Shown: piece by piece, positions 25,456-35,216 of the stretch
Layout: the number at the start of each line of letters is the position of its first letter
Numbering within the stretch: position 1 is the stretch's first letter
NCBI RefSeq assembly: GCF_026626745.1
Contig: NZ_JAPNJW010000002.1
Coordinates: 3,434,151 to 3,498,150, forward strand
Source of the DNA: Nannocystis sp. RBIL2
Lineage (GTDB): Bacteria > Myxococcota_A > Polyangia > Nannocystales > Nannocystaceae
DNA: 64,000 nt
Direction of reading: 5' to 3'
Notes under the pieces: generated by a model
What the model saw: only the letters and a program-made list of their open reading frames with translations
Databases searched by the model: none
What the model was told of the DNA's origin: nothing
Made by a program: the position numbers and the translations under genes

Positions 25456-25516
25456 GACATGCCCTGAAGGCCATGCCGTTCAAGGCATGTCCCATGTGAC
25501 ATGTCCGTTCGGACAC
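25456..25516. repeat. Palindrome cluster spanning a stop codon in a convergent gap
   Basis: Units GACATGCCC-TGAA-GGCCATGCC, AAGGCATGTCCC and GACATGTCCGTTCGGACAC run from the last codons of the binding-protein gene to 4 bp before the stop of the next gene. The TGA stop at 25465-25467 is the loop of the first unit. Confidence 0.85.
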
Positions 25517-25519
25517 CTG

Positions 25520-26086
25520 CTATAGCCACGAGCCGAACGTCAGCGACAGGAACAGCGTCTCGGCGACGCCCTTGCCCTTGAACTGCACCAGGTCGAGCGC
25601 CCCCTCGGCACCCAGCAACAGGCGCTTGCCGACGCGGCCCCAGATGCCCACTCCGAGCCCGTAGTGATAGGCGTCCGCCGGACCGCCGAACTCGGGGCGG
25701 GGCCTTGGGATCTCGAAGCGGTGGCTGTAGCCGCCGCGGACCAGCACGTAGCCGAACGCCCGCTGGTTGACCGCGCCGAGCCGCAGCTCCGGCGACAGGT
25801 GGAGCGTACGGTCGAAGCCGCTGGCCCGGCGGTCGACCATGGCGTAGCCGACGCGCCCGCCGAACGCGACGGCGAACGCGCCGCGGGCCCGGAACACGCC
25901 GATCGAGCCGCCGATCGCGGCCCCGGGGCGGTCCTGGGCGAGCACGAACGCGGCCGGGTCGGCGCGCACGTAGCCGCGGAAGCAGCTCATCGCCTGTCTC
26001 TCGTGCCAGTCCGGGCACGGCGCCTGAGCCCCGGCCGGCGCCGGCAGCAGCCCGATCGACAGCCCGAGGAGTGCCGCCCAGCGCAT
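25520..26086 (-). CDS. Probable outer-membrane beta-barrel protein
   Basis: A 188-residue protein with a clear signal peptide (ALLGLSIGLLPAPAGAQA). The mature part is a series of alternating amphipathic strands (FAVAFGGRVGYAMV, FGYVLVRGGYSHRFEI, YHYGLGVGIWGRV, LLLGAEGALDLVQF), ending in aromatic TLFLSLTFGSWL. This pattern fits a small outer-membrane barrel of about eight strands. No specific family is recognised. Start ATG at 26086. Confidence 0.7.
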   Translation of the reverse strand: MRWAALLGLSIGLLPAPAGAQAPCPDWHERQAMSCFRGYVRADPAAFVLAQDRPGAAIGGSIGVFRARGAFAVAFGGRVGYAMVDRRASGFDRTLHLSPELRLGAVNQRAFGYVLVRGGYSHRFEIPRPRPEFGGPADAYHYGLGVGIWGRVGKRLLLGAEGALDLVQFKGKGVAETLFLSLTFGSWL

Positions 26087-26233
26087 CGACCGGCTACTGT
26101 GACCGCACTCGTGAGCGCGGCAATTCGCCGCCGCGGGCCCGGCGACGCGGCGCACAGGCGAGACTTGCGCCCCGTCACGCGCCCGCCTCTTTACGCCCCG
26201 CGCGCCTCTGCTAGCCTCCGCGCCACGAATCGC

Positions 26234-26653
26234 ATGCAACGCACCTTCGCCATCATCAAGCCTGACGCCGTCGCCGCCGGTCACCAGGGCGGGATCCTCG
26301 CCGCGATCCAGGAGGCCGGCCTGCGCCTCGTCGCGATCAAGGCCATCCGCCTCTCCACCGCCCAGGCCGAGGGCTTCTACGCGGTCCACTCCGCCCGCCC
26401 GTTCTTCCGCAGCCTCGTCACCTTCATGACCGAGGGTCCGGTGGTCGCCATGGTGCTCGAGGGTGAGGACGCGATCGCCCGCTGGCGCGGCCTGATGGGC
26501 CCGACCGACGCCACCAAGGCCGGCAAGGAGACCCTCCGCGGCCGTTACGGCACCAGCATCGAGCGCAACGCCACCCACGGCTCCGACGCGCCCGAGACCG
26601 CCGCCTACGAGATCGGCTTCTTCTTCAGCGGCCTCGAGCTGGCCGGCCTGTGA
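26234..26653 (+). CDS. ndk: Nucleoside diphosphate kinase
   Basis: Transfers the gamma phosphate between nucleoside triphosphates and diphosphates through a phosphohistidine. The 139-residue protein has the family start QRTFAIIKPDAV and the active-site NATHGSD with His115. Length is standard. It stands 25 bp upstream of rlmN on the same strand, a common arrangement in several bacterial groups. Confidence 0.96.
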   Translation: MQRTFAIIKPDAVAAGHQGGILAAIQEAGLRLVAIKAIRLSTAQAEGFYAVHSARPFFRSLVTFMTEGPVVAMVLEGEDAIARWRGLMGPTDATKAGKETLRGRYGTSIERNATHGSDAPETAAYEIGFFFSGLELAGL

Positions 26654-26678
26654 GCCGCGTCCGCCACTCACCTGTCCC

Positions 26679-27830
<1,152 letters not shown>

Positions 27831-27898
27831 CCCACGACCGCGCCGGCCGAATCCGCGCGTGGGGCCCGGCCGGCGGGCGTGGTAGCCTGCCGCCCGAC

Positions 27899-30800
27899 GT
27901 GGCCGGCCTCGGAGACACCCAGGCGCCCCGCTTCGGCGCGCCGGAGCTGGACGAGACCACCGCCCCGCCGGCGCGGCCCGAGCCCGACCCGCTGGCGACG
28001 GTGGTCAGCGCCGAGCCGCAGTGGGACAGCCCGGCCGAGCGCGAGGCCGCCGGGCCGCTGCGGATCGGCCGGTTCGTCATCTTGCGCGAGGTGGGCCGCG
28101 GGGCGATGGGCGTCGTCTACGCCGGCTACGACGAGGAGCTCGACCGCCGCGTCGCCCTCAAGCTGGTCCAGACCAGCCGCCACGACGACCCCTCGTTCGG
28201 CCGCGCCCAGCTGCTGCGCGAGGCCCAGGCGCTGGCCCGCCTCGCCCACCCCAACGTCGTCGCGGTCCACGAGGCCGGCGAGTTCTCGGGCGCCGTCTTC
28301 ATCGCCATGGAGTACGTCGACGGCGTCGACCTCCAGCGCTGGCTGACCTACGCGCCCCGCAGCTGGCGCGAGATCGTCGACGCCCTGCGCCAGGCCGGCG
28401 AGGGCCTGCGCGCCGCCCACGACGTCGGCCTCGTCCACCGCGACTTCAAGCCGAGCAACGTCCTCGTCGGCGCCGACGGCCGCGTCCGCGTGGCCGACTT
28501 CGGCCTCGCCACCCGGCGCGGAAGGACAGGTTCTTCAGGACATGTCTCGAAGGTCATGGTGCCGTTGGCCACCGCCGACGCGCTGGCGACCCTGGCCGGC
28601 AGCGGCGCGCTGATCGGCACCCCGGCCTACATGGCCCCGGAGCAGCTGCGGCGCGAGCCGGCCACCGCCGCCAGCGATCAGTTCGCGTTCTGCGTCACCC
28701 TCTACGAGGCGCTGCACGGCCGGCGGCCGTTCACCGGCGACACCCTCGAGGTCCTCGCCGAACACGTGCTCCACGCCGAGCCGCCGCCGGTCTCGCCCGA
28801 CCCGGGCGTGCCGCAGTGGCTGCACGCCATCTTGCTGCGCGGCCTGGCCAAGGATCCCGCGCGCCGCTACTCCGGCATGGCCGAGCTGCTCGCGCTGCTC
28901 GCCCACGACCCCGAGGCCGAGCGCCGGCAGCGACGCCGGCGACTGCTGCAGATCGCCGTCGCAGTAGCCGCCACCGTCGTCGTCGTCCTCGGCGGCGTCG
29001 CGGCCACCCGCGTGATCGTCCGCGCCGCCCACGAGCGCCGCGCCGACGCCCGCCTCGACGTCCTGCGCGAGCAGCTCGCCGCGCTGACCGTCGCCCGCAA
29101 GCGCGACGAGGCCGCGCGGCTGTTCGCCGCCTTCGCCGCCCTGCCCGACAACCGCGGCACCGCGGCGCTCGCCCGCGCCTACCGCGAGTGGGGCGAGGCC
29201 CAGACCGACCCGGCCGCCGCCATCGACGCCCACGCCGGCGCCTACATCGCCGCGCGCACCCACGAGGACCAGGCCGCCGCCCTGCGCAACCTCGCCCTGC
29301 GCCTGGCCGACAGCCGCAACTTCACCGCCTCGGCCGCCGCCCTGGCCGCCCTCGACGCCCACGCCCCCGAGCTCGCCGGCGACCCCCAGCTCGCCGGCCT
29401 GCGCCTGGCCGCCGCCCTCGACCGCCGCGACTTCCCGGCCGCCCGCGCCGCCCTCGACCGCCTCCCGGCCGACGACCCGCGGCGAACTTACGGACATGCC
29501 CTGGAGAACATGTCCTTTGGAACATCCATCTCGCAGGCCGCGATCGGCCAGACCCCGGGCAGCGACCACGAGTTCATCATCGGCGACTTCGACGGCGACG
29601 GCCGCCGCGAGCTGACCACCCACGCCGACCAGCGCCGTGCGGCGGTGGTGCTGCGCGCCGACACGAGCCTCACGCGCGTGGCCGAGCTCCCGACCGGCCC
29701 CCTCGCCACCAGCCCGCGCATCATGCCGCCCGCGCTGGCCGGCTCCCCCTTGCTGCTGATCGGCGTCGACAACCCGGGCGCCCCCGGCGACGCCTTCGTC
29801 CGCTACGGCCTCCACCCCCTGGACGGCGGCGCCCCGGTCTACGAGTGGACCGAAAGCAGGATCCTCGGCTCCGCGGTCGCCGACCTCGACGGCGACGGCC
29901 GCAGCGAGCTCTACACCGGCAGCGGCCCCTACGCCCGCCGCTTGCGGCAGATCGCGCCGGACTCCACGGGCCAGTGGCAGTCCCGCGCCGCGCACCCGCC
30001 GACCGACGCCGCCGGCTCCGACCTGCAATCGGTCGAGGCCGGCGACCTCGACGGCGACGGCCGCCCCGAGCTCGTCGTCGTCGCCGGGCCGTGGTCGGCC
30101 TACGACCTGCGCGTGCTCAAGGCCGACGACGACGGCCAGCTGCGCCTGCTCGCCCGCCGCAGCCTCGGCTTCATCGAGTCGATGGTGCTGCTGCGGATGG
30201 GCGGGGAGCTGCGGATCGCCGCTGCCAAGCGCGACGAGTACGCCGCCCCGAACCGCTTCTCCGAGACCCGGCCGTACGGCGAGCCGGCCGGCCTCTACAT
30301 CCTCGCGCTCGACGGCGACACCCTCGCGACCCGCCAGTTCATCCCCGTCCCCGAGGGCGCTCCGCGGGGCGCCGGGGCTCGCTGGCTGTACAACGGCGAC
30401 TTCGACGGCGACGGCGTCGACGACCTCCTCGCCCTGACCCCGCCCGAGCTCGTGCTCTACCGCAGCGACGGCGAGGCCCTGATCGAGCCGCTGCACCTCA
30501 GCGGCCTGTACCTGCGCGCGGTCACCAACTTCGACGCCGACCCGGCCGCCGAGCTGTTGGTCTCGCTGCCCGGCGTCTCCGACAGCTACTTCATCGTCGG
30601 CGCCGGCGACGTCCCGCTGCCCCCGCTCGCCCGGCCCGCCCCGGAGGCCCGCCCGATCGGCGACGTCGACGACCCCGCGCTGATCGACGCCTGGCGCCAC
30701 GCCGAGGAGCTGGCCGCCCTCGGCCTGCCGCGGCGCAGCGCCGACGAGCTGGCCGCCATCGCCCGTCTCTCGGGACATGCCCATGAGGACATGCTCTTGC

Positions 30801-32389
30801 GGGCAGCCGATCTCTACGCCACCGCCGGCGAGCACGCCGCGGCCGCCGAGCACTACCTCGCCGCCGCCGCGCGTCCCGACCAGGCCGCCGGCGCCCTGGC
30901 GGGGGCGATCGCCAGCCGGCGCGAGCTCGGTGACTACGCGGCGGCGCTGGAGCTGGCGATCCGGCGCGCCGCCCTGCCCGGCCTCGACCTGCGGGTCCGC
31001 CGCGAGGCCGAGGCCGAGCTCGACACCCTCCGCCGCGCCACCGCCGAGCGCCCCCAGCTCGCGCTCCGCTTCGACCGCCCGCTCGACGCCGCCTGGCGGA
31101 TCTTCGACCCGCTGTCGTTCGCCCGCAGCCCCGGCGACCAGAGCCTGTCCCTTCAGACATCCTCGGAGCAGCTCATCGCCGAGTACCCGCTCGAGTGGGA
31201 CGGCGGCACCGCGGCCCTGACCGTCGACGGCGCGCTCGGCGACCTCGAGTGGGGCACCAGCCTGGCGATCGCAGTCACCCCCGTCGACAGCGACGACGTC
31301 TACCTCGGCGTCCGCTTCGAGTCGCACAACCGGTCCGAGCGGCCCGACCAGGAGGTCTTCCCGATCACCGGGCCGAACGGCGCGACCGCCTACTGGGCCG
31401 GCACGATCCAGCCCGGCGAGGCGCGCCGCTTCCGCCTCGGCATGCGCCACTTCCCCGACCTCGGCACCACCCACCTCGAGATCACCCAGGACGGCGGCGA
31501 GCCGCGGCGGGTGGTGACGAAGCACCCGATCAAGTCGCCGCCGCCCGGCCCGCTGCGCCTGCGGGTGATCAATCGACCTGTCCAACCGGACAGCGTCGCC
31601 GACCTGCAGGTGTTCGCGGTCGAGCTGTCGGGTCTGCGCCGCGCCGACCCGCTCCCGGCAGATCCGTCGCTCGCAGTCGCCCGCCTCGTCGCCGAAGAGG
31701 AGATCGAGGCAGCGCTGGAGCGCCTCGCCGCCGCGCCGGCCGCCGGACCCGAGGCGCTGTGGCGCATCGATCTGTTGGCCCGCGCTGGCCGCCTCGACGA
31801 GGCCGCCGACCACCTGCGCAGCTCACTCGCCGGGCTGCCCGAAGACCACCCGTTCCACGCGCGCCTGAGCCAGCGACTGATGCGCGACCCGGACAACTTC
31901 TTGCTCGCGGCCAAGCGCGCGCTCGGGCCCGCGCTCTACGACATCTTCCTCGACCCCGGCCGCAACGAGATACTGTGGCGCCCGGCGCGGATCCGCCATC
32001 ACCTCGCCGACCTCGCCGACCTCCCGCGCGAGCCGCCCGCGCGCGACGGACCCGAAGCCCTCCGTCACCACCGCAGCGCCCTGCTGCTGCGCGGGCTCGC
32101 CTGGCAGCGCGCCGGTCGCGACGACCTTTCCGTGCGCGACCTCGAGGCCGCGCTCCCGCTGTTCGAGATGGCGGAGGACCAGCACATGCGCAAGTACGTG
32201 CTCCGCCGCCTCGTCGACGCCAGTATCCGCCTGCGCGACCCGACCCGCGCGCGCCGGTGGATCACCCTCGCCCTCCTCGAGTCGACCACCGCCGAGCTCC
32301 TGCTCGAGGGCCTGCGCCAGCGCCCCGGCGTCGACGCGATCTTCACGTCCGCCGATTGGGCCCGCTTCGAGGCGCTCACGCGCCGCTGA
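27899..32389 (+). CDS. Ser/Thr kinase fused to FG-GAP repeats and a long C-terminal region
   Basis: A 1496-residue protein. Kinase domain at about residues 55-320 (REVGRGAMGVVYAG, ALKLV, HRDFKPSN, DFGLA, GTPAYMAPEQ). One membrane helix follows near residues 350-372 after an Arg-rich stretch. The extracytoplasmic part has helical repeats, then FG-GAP/VCBS-like calcium-binding loops DFDGDGRRE, DLDGDGRSE, DLDGDGRPE and DFDGDGVDD (about residues 563-840), then more helical repeats. A beta-propeller sensor linked to a cytoplasmic kinase is a plausible reading. The start is a GTG at 27899. Four palindrome-type units lie within the gene. Confidence 0.88.
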   Translation: MAGLGDTQAPRFGAPELDETTAPPARPEPDPLATVVSAEPQWDSPAEREAAGPLRIGRFVILREVGRGAMGVVYAGYDEELDRRVALKLVQTSRHDDPSFGRAQLLREAQALARLAHPNVVAVHEAGEFSGAVFIAMEYVDGVDLQRWLTYAPRSWREIVDALRQAGEGLRAAHDVGLVHRDFKPSNVLVGADGRVRVADFGLATRRGRTGSSGHVSKVMVPLATADALATLAGSGALIGTPAYMAPEQLRREPATAASDQFAFCVTLYEALHGRRPFTGDTLEVLAEHVLHAEPPPVSPDPGVPQWLHAILLRGLAKDPARRYSGMAELLALLAHDPEAERRQRRRRLLQIAVAVAATVVVVLGGVAATRVIVRAAHERRADARLDVLREQLAALTVARKRDEAARLFAAFAALPDNRGTAALARAYREWGEAQTDPAAAIDAHAGAYIAARTHEDQAAALRNLALRLADSRNFTASAAALAALDAHAPELAGDPQLAGLRLAAALDRRDFPAARAALDRLPADDPRRTYGHALENMSFGTSISQAAIGQTPGSDHEFIIGDFDGDGRRELTTHADQRRAAVVLRADTSLTRVAELPTGPLATSPRIMPPALAGSPLLLIGVDNPGAPGDAFVRYGLHPLDGGAPVYEWTESRILGSAVADLDGDGRSELYTGSGPYARRLRQIAPDSTGQWQSRAAHPPTDAAGSDLQSVEAGDLDGDGRPELVVVAGPWSAYDLRVLKADDDGQLRLLARRSLGFIESMVLLRMGGELRIAAAKRDEYAAPNRFSETRPYGEPAGLYILALDGDTLATRQFIPVPEGAPRGAGARWLYNGDFDGDGVDDLLALTPPELVLYRSDGEALIEPLHLSGLYLRAVTNFDADPAAELLVSLPGVSDSYFIVGAGDVPLPPLARPAPEARPIGDVDDPALIDAWRHAEELAALGLPRRSADELAAIARLSGHAHEDMLLRAADLYATAGEHAAAAEHYLAAAARPDQAAGALAGAIASRRELGDYAAALELAIRRAALPGLDLRVRREAEAELDTLRRATAERPQLALRFDRPLDAAWRIFDPLSFARSPGDQSLSLQTSSEQLIAEYPLEWDGGTAALTVDGALGDLEWGTSLAIAVTPVDSDDVYLGVRFESHNRSERPDQEVFPITGPNGATAYWAGTIQPGEARRFRLGMRHFPDLGTTHLEITQDGGEPRRVVTKHPIKSPPPGPLRLRVINRPVQPDSVADLQVFAVELSGLRRADPLPADPSLAVARLVAEEEIEAALERLAAAPAAGPEALWRIDLLARAGRLDEAADHLRSSLAGLPEDHPFHARLSQRLMRDPDNFLLAAKRALGPALYDIFLDPGRNEILWRPARIRHHLADLADLPREPPARDGPEALRHHRSALLLRGLAWQRAGRDDLSVRDLEAALPLFEMAEDQHMRKYVLRRLVDASIRLRDPTRARRWITLALLESTTAELLLEGLRQRPGVDAIFTSADWARFEALTRR
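28520..28558. repeat. Palindrome in the kinase activation segment
   Basis: GGACAGG-TTCTTCA-GGACATGTC with a degenerate third arm GGTCATGG, coding RTGSSGHVSKVM between DFG and APE of the kinase. The TPR-kinase at 17163 also has a long segment here, so the insertion is in a naturally variable loop. Confidence 0.65.
29491..29525. repeat. Palindrome in the kinase/FG-GAP fusion gene
   Basis: CGGACATGCCC-TGGAG-AACATGTCC followed by a TTTGGAACAT half-unit, coding YGHALENMSFGTS just before the first FG-GAP repeat. Domain-boundary position. Confidence 0.7.
30771..30805. repeat. Palindrome in the kinase/FG-GAP fusion gene
   Basis: GGGACATGCCC-ATGA-GGACATGCTC coding LSGHAHEDMLL in a helical-repeat linker. 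A weaker unit CTGTCCC-TTCA-GACATC lies at 31145-31163. Confidence 0.65.
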
Positions 32390-32444
32390 CGGTTGCCGGC
32401 CGCGCTGTCGGCCGGCTAACGTCGGACCCCAGGAGGAGACCGCG

Positions 32445-32687
32445 ATGAGGAAGGTTCGGGCGAGCGGCCCGCCGAAGCTGGAGACCGAGTCACCGCTCCT
32501 GACCGCCGACGACCTCGCCGTGTGGTTCCACTGCTCGCGGCGGGCCGTCTACGACCGCGTCTTCCGCAACCAGATCCCCGGGGTCGTCCGCCTCGGCCGA
32601 CGTCTCTACTTCGACCGCGTCACCATCCAGGAGTGGCTAAAGCGCCGCCTGCTCGGCGCGCGGCCCGACGACCTCGAGATCCACTGA
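32445..32687 (+). CDS. Small helix-turn-helix (excisionase/MerR-fold) protein
   Basis: An 80-residue protein with the HTH_17-type fold: LTADDLAVWFHCSRRAVYDRV, IPGVVRLGRRLYFDRVTIQEWLKRR. Such proteins act as DNA-bending excisionases or small transcription regulators. AGGAGGAG at 32431-32438 supports the ATG at 32445. No integrase or phage gene is nearby, so a regulator is likelier. It is convergent with the TonB-C gene with only 4 bp between stops, one of two convergent gaps without a palindrome. Confidence 0.85.
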   Translation: MRKVRASGPPKLETESPLLTADDLAVWFHCSRRAVYDRVFRNQIPGVVRLGRRLYFDRVTIQEWLKRRLLGARPDDLEIH

Positions 32688-32691
32688 CGCG

Positions 32692-33687
32692 TCAGTGGAA
32701 GTAGCGCTGGATCTGCCCGCCGTTCTGTTCGAACTCGAAGGCGAACCCGAACTCGATCAGGTTCGTGCGCGGGTCGACCAGCTGCGCCGGCGGGTTGTTG
32801 AACGGCGCCGCCGCGCGCACCGCCCGGATCGCCTCCTCGTCGAGGTAGCCGAGCCCGCTCGGCCGGTCGATCGAGATCTTGTGGACCGATCCGTCGGCGT
32901 TGAGGCGGATGTAGAGCGACGTGACCCACGACTTGGTGCCGACCTTCATGCTGTCCGACGCGCGGCGCTCGTGCAGCGGGCCCGGCTGCCAGTGTTCGGC
33001 CACGCTGTCGCGCACGCGGTTGAAGAACGACGCGTACTTCCACCGCCGCGAGTTGAGGGCGTTGTCGGGGCCCTCGGGCACGTTCTTGTCGATCGAGTCG
33101 AACGTGCCGGCCTGGCCGAGCGCCCGCTCCATCGCCCCTGGGTTGCCGCGCAGCCCCGGGTTACCGCCGGCCGCGGGCCGCCCCGGCGACAGCGGCAGCG
33201 GCCCGAACGCGCCCGGGTCGACCTGCGGGCCCTCCGGCTGCAGCCCCTCGCGCACGCTCGGCGCCTGCTGCGGCGACGGCTGCTTGCGGGGCGAGTTGTC
33301 GGCGTCGGGCGAGTGCCCCGGCAGCATCGGCAGGCCGCCCGGCGTCGGCCGCACGTTGGGCGCGCGCGTCTCCTTGTCGACCGACTGGTCGAACTCCGAC
33401 AGGTACTTGGCGTCGTCGGGCGCCTTCTCCTTGTGGACGCGGTCCTGCTTGATGAGGCGCCCCTTCGGCGTCTCGCGCGGCTGCGCCTCGGACTCCGGCA
33501 GCGGCTCCTCCTCCGGAGGCACCAGCGCCACGTCCATCCAGCCGTCCGAGCGCGGCAGCGGCGGCGTGTCCCAGCCGATCCCGATGATCTCGTCGCCCAG
33601 CGGCCACATGAGGAGATGCACCAGCAGCGACGCGAGCAGCATGAAGCCCACCAGGCGGAGCCCCGAGTTGTCGCGCGCGCGTGGCAT
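32692..33687 (-). CDS. TonB-family protein (energy transducer-like)
   Basis: A 331-residue protein: N-terminal anchor helix (LVGFMLLASLLVHLLMW), a Pro/Glu/Gln-rich periplasmic spacer (residues about 50-200) and a C-terminal TonB-type fold. The C-terminal part (LYIRLNADGSVHKISIDRPSGLGYLDEEAIRAVRAAAPF) is the signature of the family. TonB transmits inner-membrane energy to outer-membrane receptors; in myxobacteria related proteins also serve in motility. No exbB/exbD neighbour is seen. Divergent from thyX by 58 bp. Confidence 0.88.
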   Translation of the reverse strand: MPRARDNSGLRLVGFMLLASLLVHLLMWPLGDEIIGIGWDTPPLPRSDGWMDVALVPPEEEPLPESEAQPRETPKGRLIKQDRVHKEKAPDDAKYLSEFDQSVDKETRAPNVRPTPGGLPMLPGHSPDADNSPRKQPSPQQAPSVREGLQPEGPQVDPGAFGPLPLSPGRPAAGGNPGLRGNPGAMERALGQAGTFDSIDKNVPEGPDNALNSRRWKYASFFNRVRDSVAEHWQPGPLHERRASDSMKVGTKSWVTSLYIRLNADGSVHKISIDRPSGLGYLDEEAIRAVRAAAPFNNPPAQLVDPRTNLIEFGFAFEFEQNGGQIQRYFH

Positions 33688-33745
33688 GGGACGCCCCCAG
33701 TATAGCCGCCTCGGGCGCCACCGGCTGGGGTATACCCTGCGGCCG

Positions 33746-34615
33746 ATGACCGTCACCGCCCGCCCGCTCTCTCCCGGCGCCGAGGCCCTGCTGGGGCGCG
33801 AGGTCCCCGTCCTGGACCTGGGGTTCGTCCAGCCGATCGACTACATGGGCAACGACATCGATATCGTCCAGGCCGCTCGCGTCAGCTACGGCCCGTCGAC
33901 GCGCAAGGTCCACGACGACCGCGGCCTGCTGCGCTACCTCATGCGCCACCGGCACACCACGCCGTTCGAGATGTGCGAGGTCAAGTTCCGCTGCAAGATG
34001 CCGATCTTCGTCGCCCGCCAGTGGATCCGCCACCGGACGGCCAACGTCAACGAGATGTCCCTGCGCTACAGCGAGGCGCCCGACGAGTTCTACGTGCCGG
34101 CGCTGGAGCACGTCACCCTGCAGTCGACCACCAACCGCCAGGGCCGCGACGGCGACACCGAGGTCCCGGTCGAGCTGCGCGAGCGGGTGCGCGCCCTCTT
34201 GCACACCCGCCACGAGCAGCTCTACGCCGACTACCAGACCCTCGCCGGCGAGCTCGGGATCGCCCGTGAGCTGGCCCGCACTTTGCTGCCGGTGTCGCTC
34301 TACACCCAGTGGATCTGGAAGATCGACCTGCACAACCTGCTGCACTTCCTCGACCTCCGCCTCGACCCCCACGCCCAGGTCGAGATCCGCCTGTTCGCCG
34401 AGGCGATGGCCGAGTTCGTCCAGGCGTGGGTCCCGCAGTCGTGGGAGGCCTTCGTCGACTACCGCCGCGAGGCCCTGCCGTTCACCCGCGTCGAGGGCGT
34501 GGCCCTGTCGCACCTGCTCCGCGGCGCCTCCGCCGACGAGGCCGCCGCCACGCCGGCCTGCAGGGCCGCGAGCTGCGCGAGTTTTTTGACAAGCTGGCCC
34601 GCGTGCGCGCGCTGA
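33746..34615 (+). CDS. thyX: Flavin-dependent thymidylate synthase, C-terminus probably frameshifted
   Basis: ThyX makes dTMP from dUMP with FAD and methylene-THF. The signature RHRTANVNEMSLRYS (near residues 95-109) is intact, and the body runs through ELARTLLPVSLYTQWIWKIDLHNLLHFLDLRLD. As sequenced the frame ends in Cys/Ala/Ser-rich PACRAASCASFLTSWPACAR, unlike ThyX. Reading one base earlier from about 34550 gives GLQGRELREFFDKLARVR and a stop at 34635, which looks like a true ThyX tail. One missing G near 34546-34552 would explain it. The catalytic part is unaffected. Whether the change is real or an assembly error cannot be told here. Confidence 0.88.
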   Translation: MTVTARPLSPGAEALLGREVPVLDLGFVQPIDYMGNDIDIVQAARVSYGPSTRKVHDDRGLLRYLMRHRHTTPFEMCEVKFRCKMPIFVARQWIRHRTANVNEMSLRYSEAPDEFYVPALEHVTLQSTTNRQGRDGDTEVPVELRERVRALLHTRHEQLYADYQTLAGELGIARELARTLLPVSLYTQWIWKIDLHNLLHFLDLRLDPHAQVEIRLFAEAMAEFVQAWVPQSWEAFVDYRREALPFTRVEGVALSHLLRGASADEAAATPACRAASCASFLTSWPACAR

Positions 34616-34624
34616 CCGAAGAGT

Positions 34625-34677
34625 CAGGTTCTTGAAGACATGCCCGTGAGGACATGTCCGCAAGGGCATGTCCCTTC
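34625..34677. repeat. Palindrome cluster at the thyX 3' end
   Basis: CAGGTTCTTGAAGACATGCCC, then GTGA, GGACATGTCC, GCAA and GGGCATGTCCC: three CATG arms with short loops. If thyX is read in its restored frame, its stop TGA (34633-34635) lies inside the first unit. Confidence 0.8.
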
Positions 34678-35216
34678 GCGCAGGCGCATCCGCGGCAGCC
34701 CAGCGAAAAGCTGCGCCCCCCGGCGCTCCTCGCCCTCGGCTCGTGTGCTTCATCGAACAGCGGGACACGCCGCCCGCGCCCGCGAGCATGAGCGCCGTGA
34801 GGTGCTCGTCCGTGTCCGGTCGCGCCGCCCGTCGAGCTCGCCGCGCCAGGTCGCGCCCGGCCACTCGGGGGGTCGTCCATGCGGCCGGTCGCGCCGCCCG
34901 TCGAGCTCGCCGCGACGGGTCGCGCTCGGCCCCATGAGATGGTTTCGCAGCCCAGCGCGCCGGGCCGAGGACCGGCAGCTCGGCGCCGCGCGAGACAGCG
35001 GCGCCGGCTGTCCCGCAGGACAGGCGGCACCTCGTGGCCTCGGCGTCCACGCCCGCGGCCTCGAGTGGCCTGCCAGTCGACATCGCCGCCGCAGCTTCGC
35101 CGCAGAACGACGTTCGCAAGCCCGTCGATCCGCGCGGCCCGTGGCACGCCCGCTGCAGAAGGGGGCCGCGAGGCGCGTCCTTCGGCGCGCCCCCAACCAC
35201 GGACAGCGAACGATCC
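34636..35216. other. Non-coding gap of 581 bp with a direct repeat
   Basis: No gene supported. A 30-bp unit (starting CCGGTCGCG) is present perfectly at 34816-34845 and 34885-34914, and the similarity continues about 17 bp further (period 69). A variant CTGTCCC-GCA-GGACAG palindrome lies at 35008-35023. Confidence 0.55.

Noticed and set aside
32445..32687. Small HTH gene as a prophage excisionase
   Set aside because: No integrase, att-like repeats or phage genes nearby; base composition matches the neighbours.
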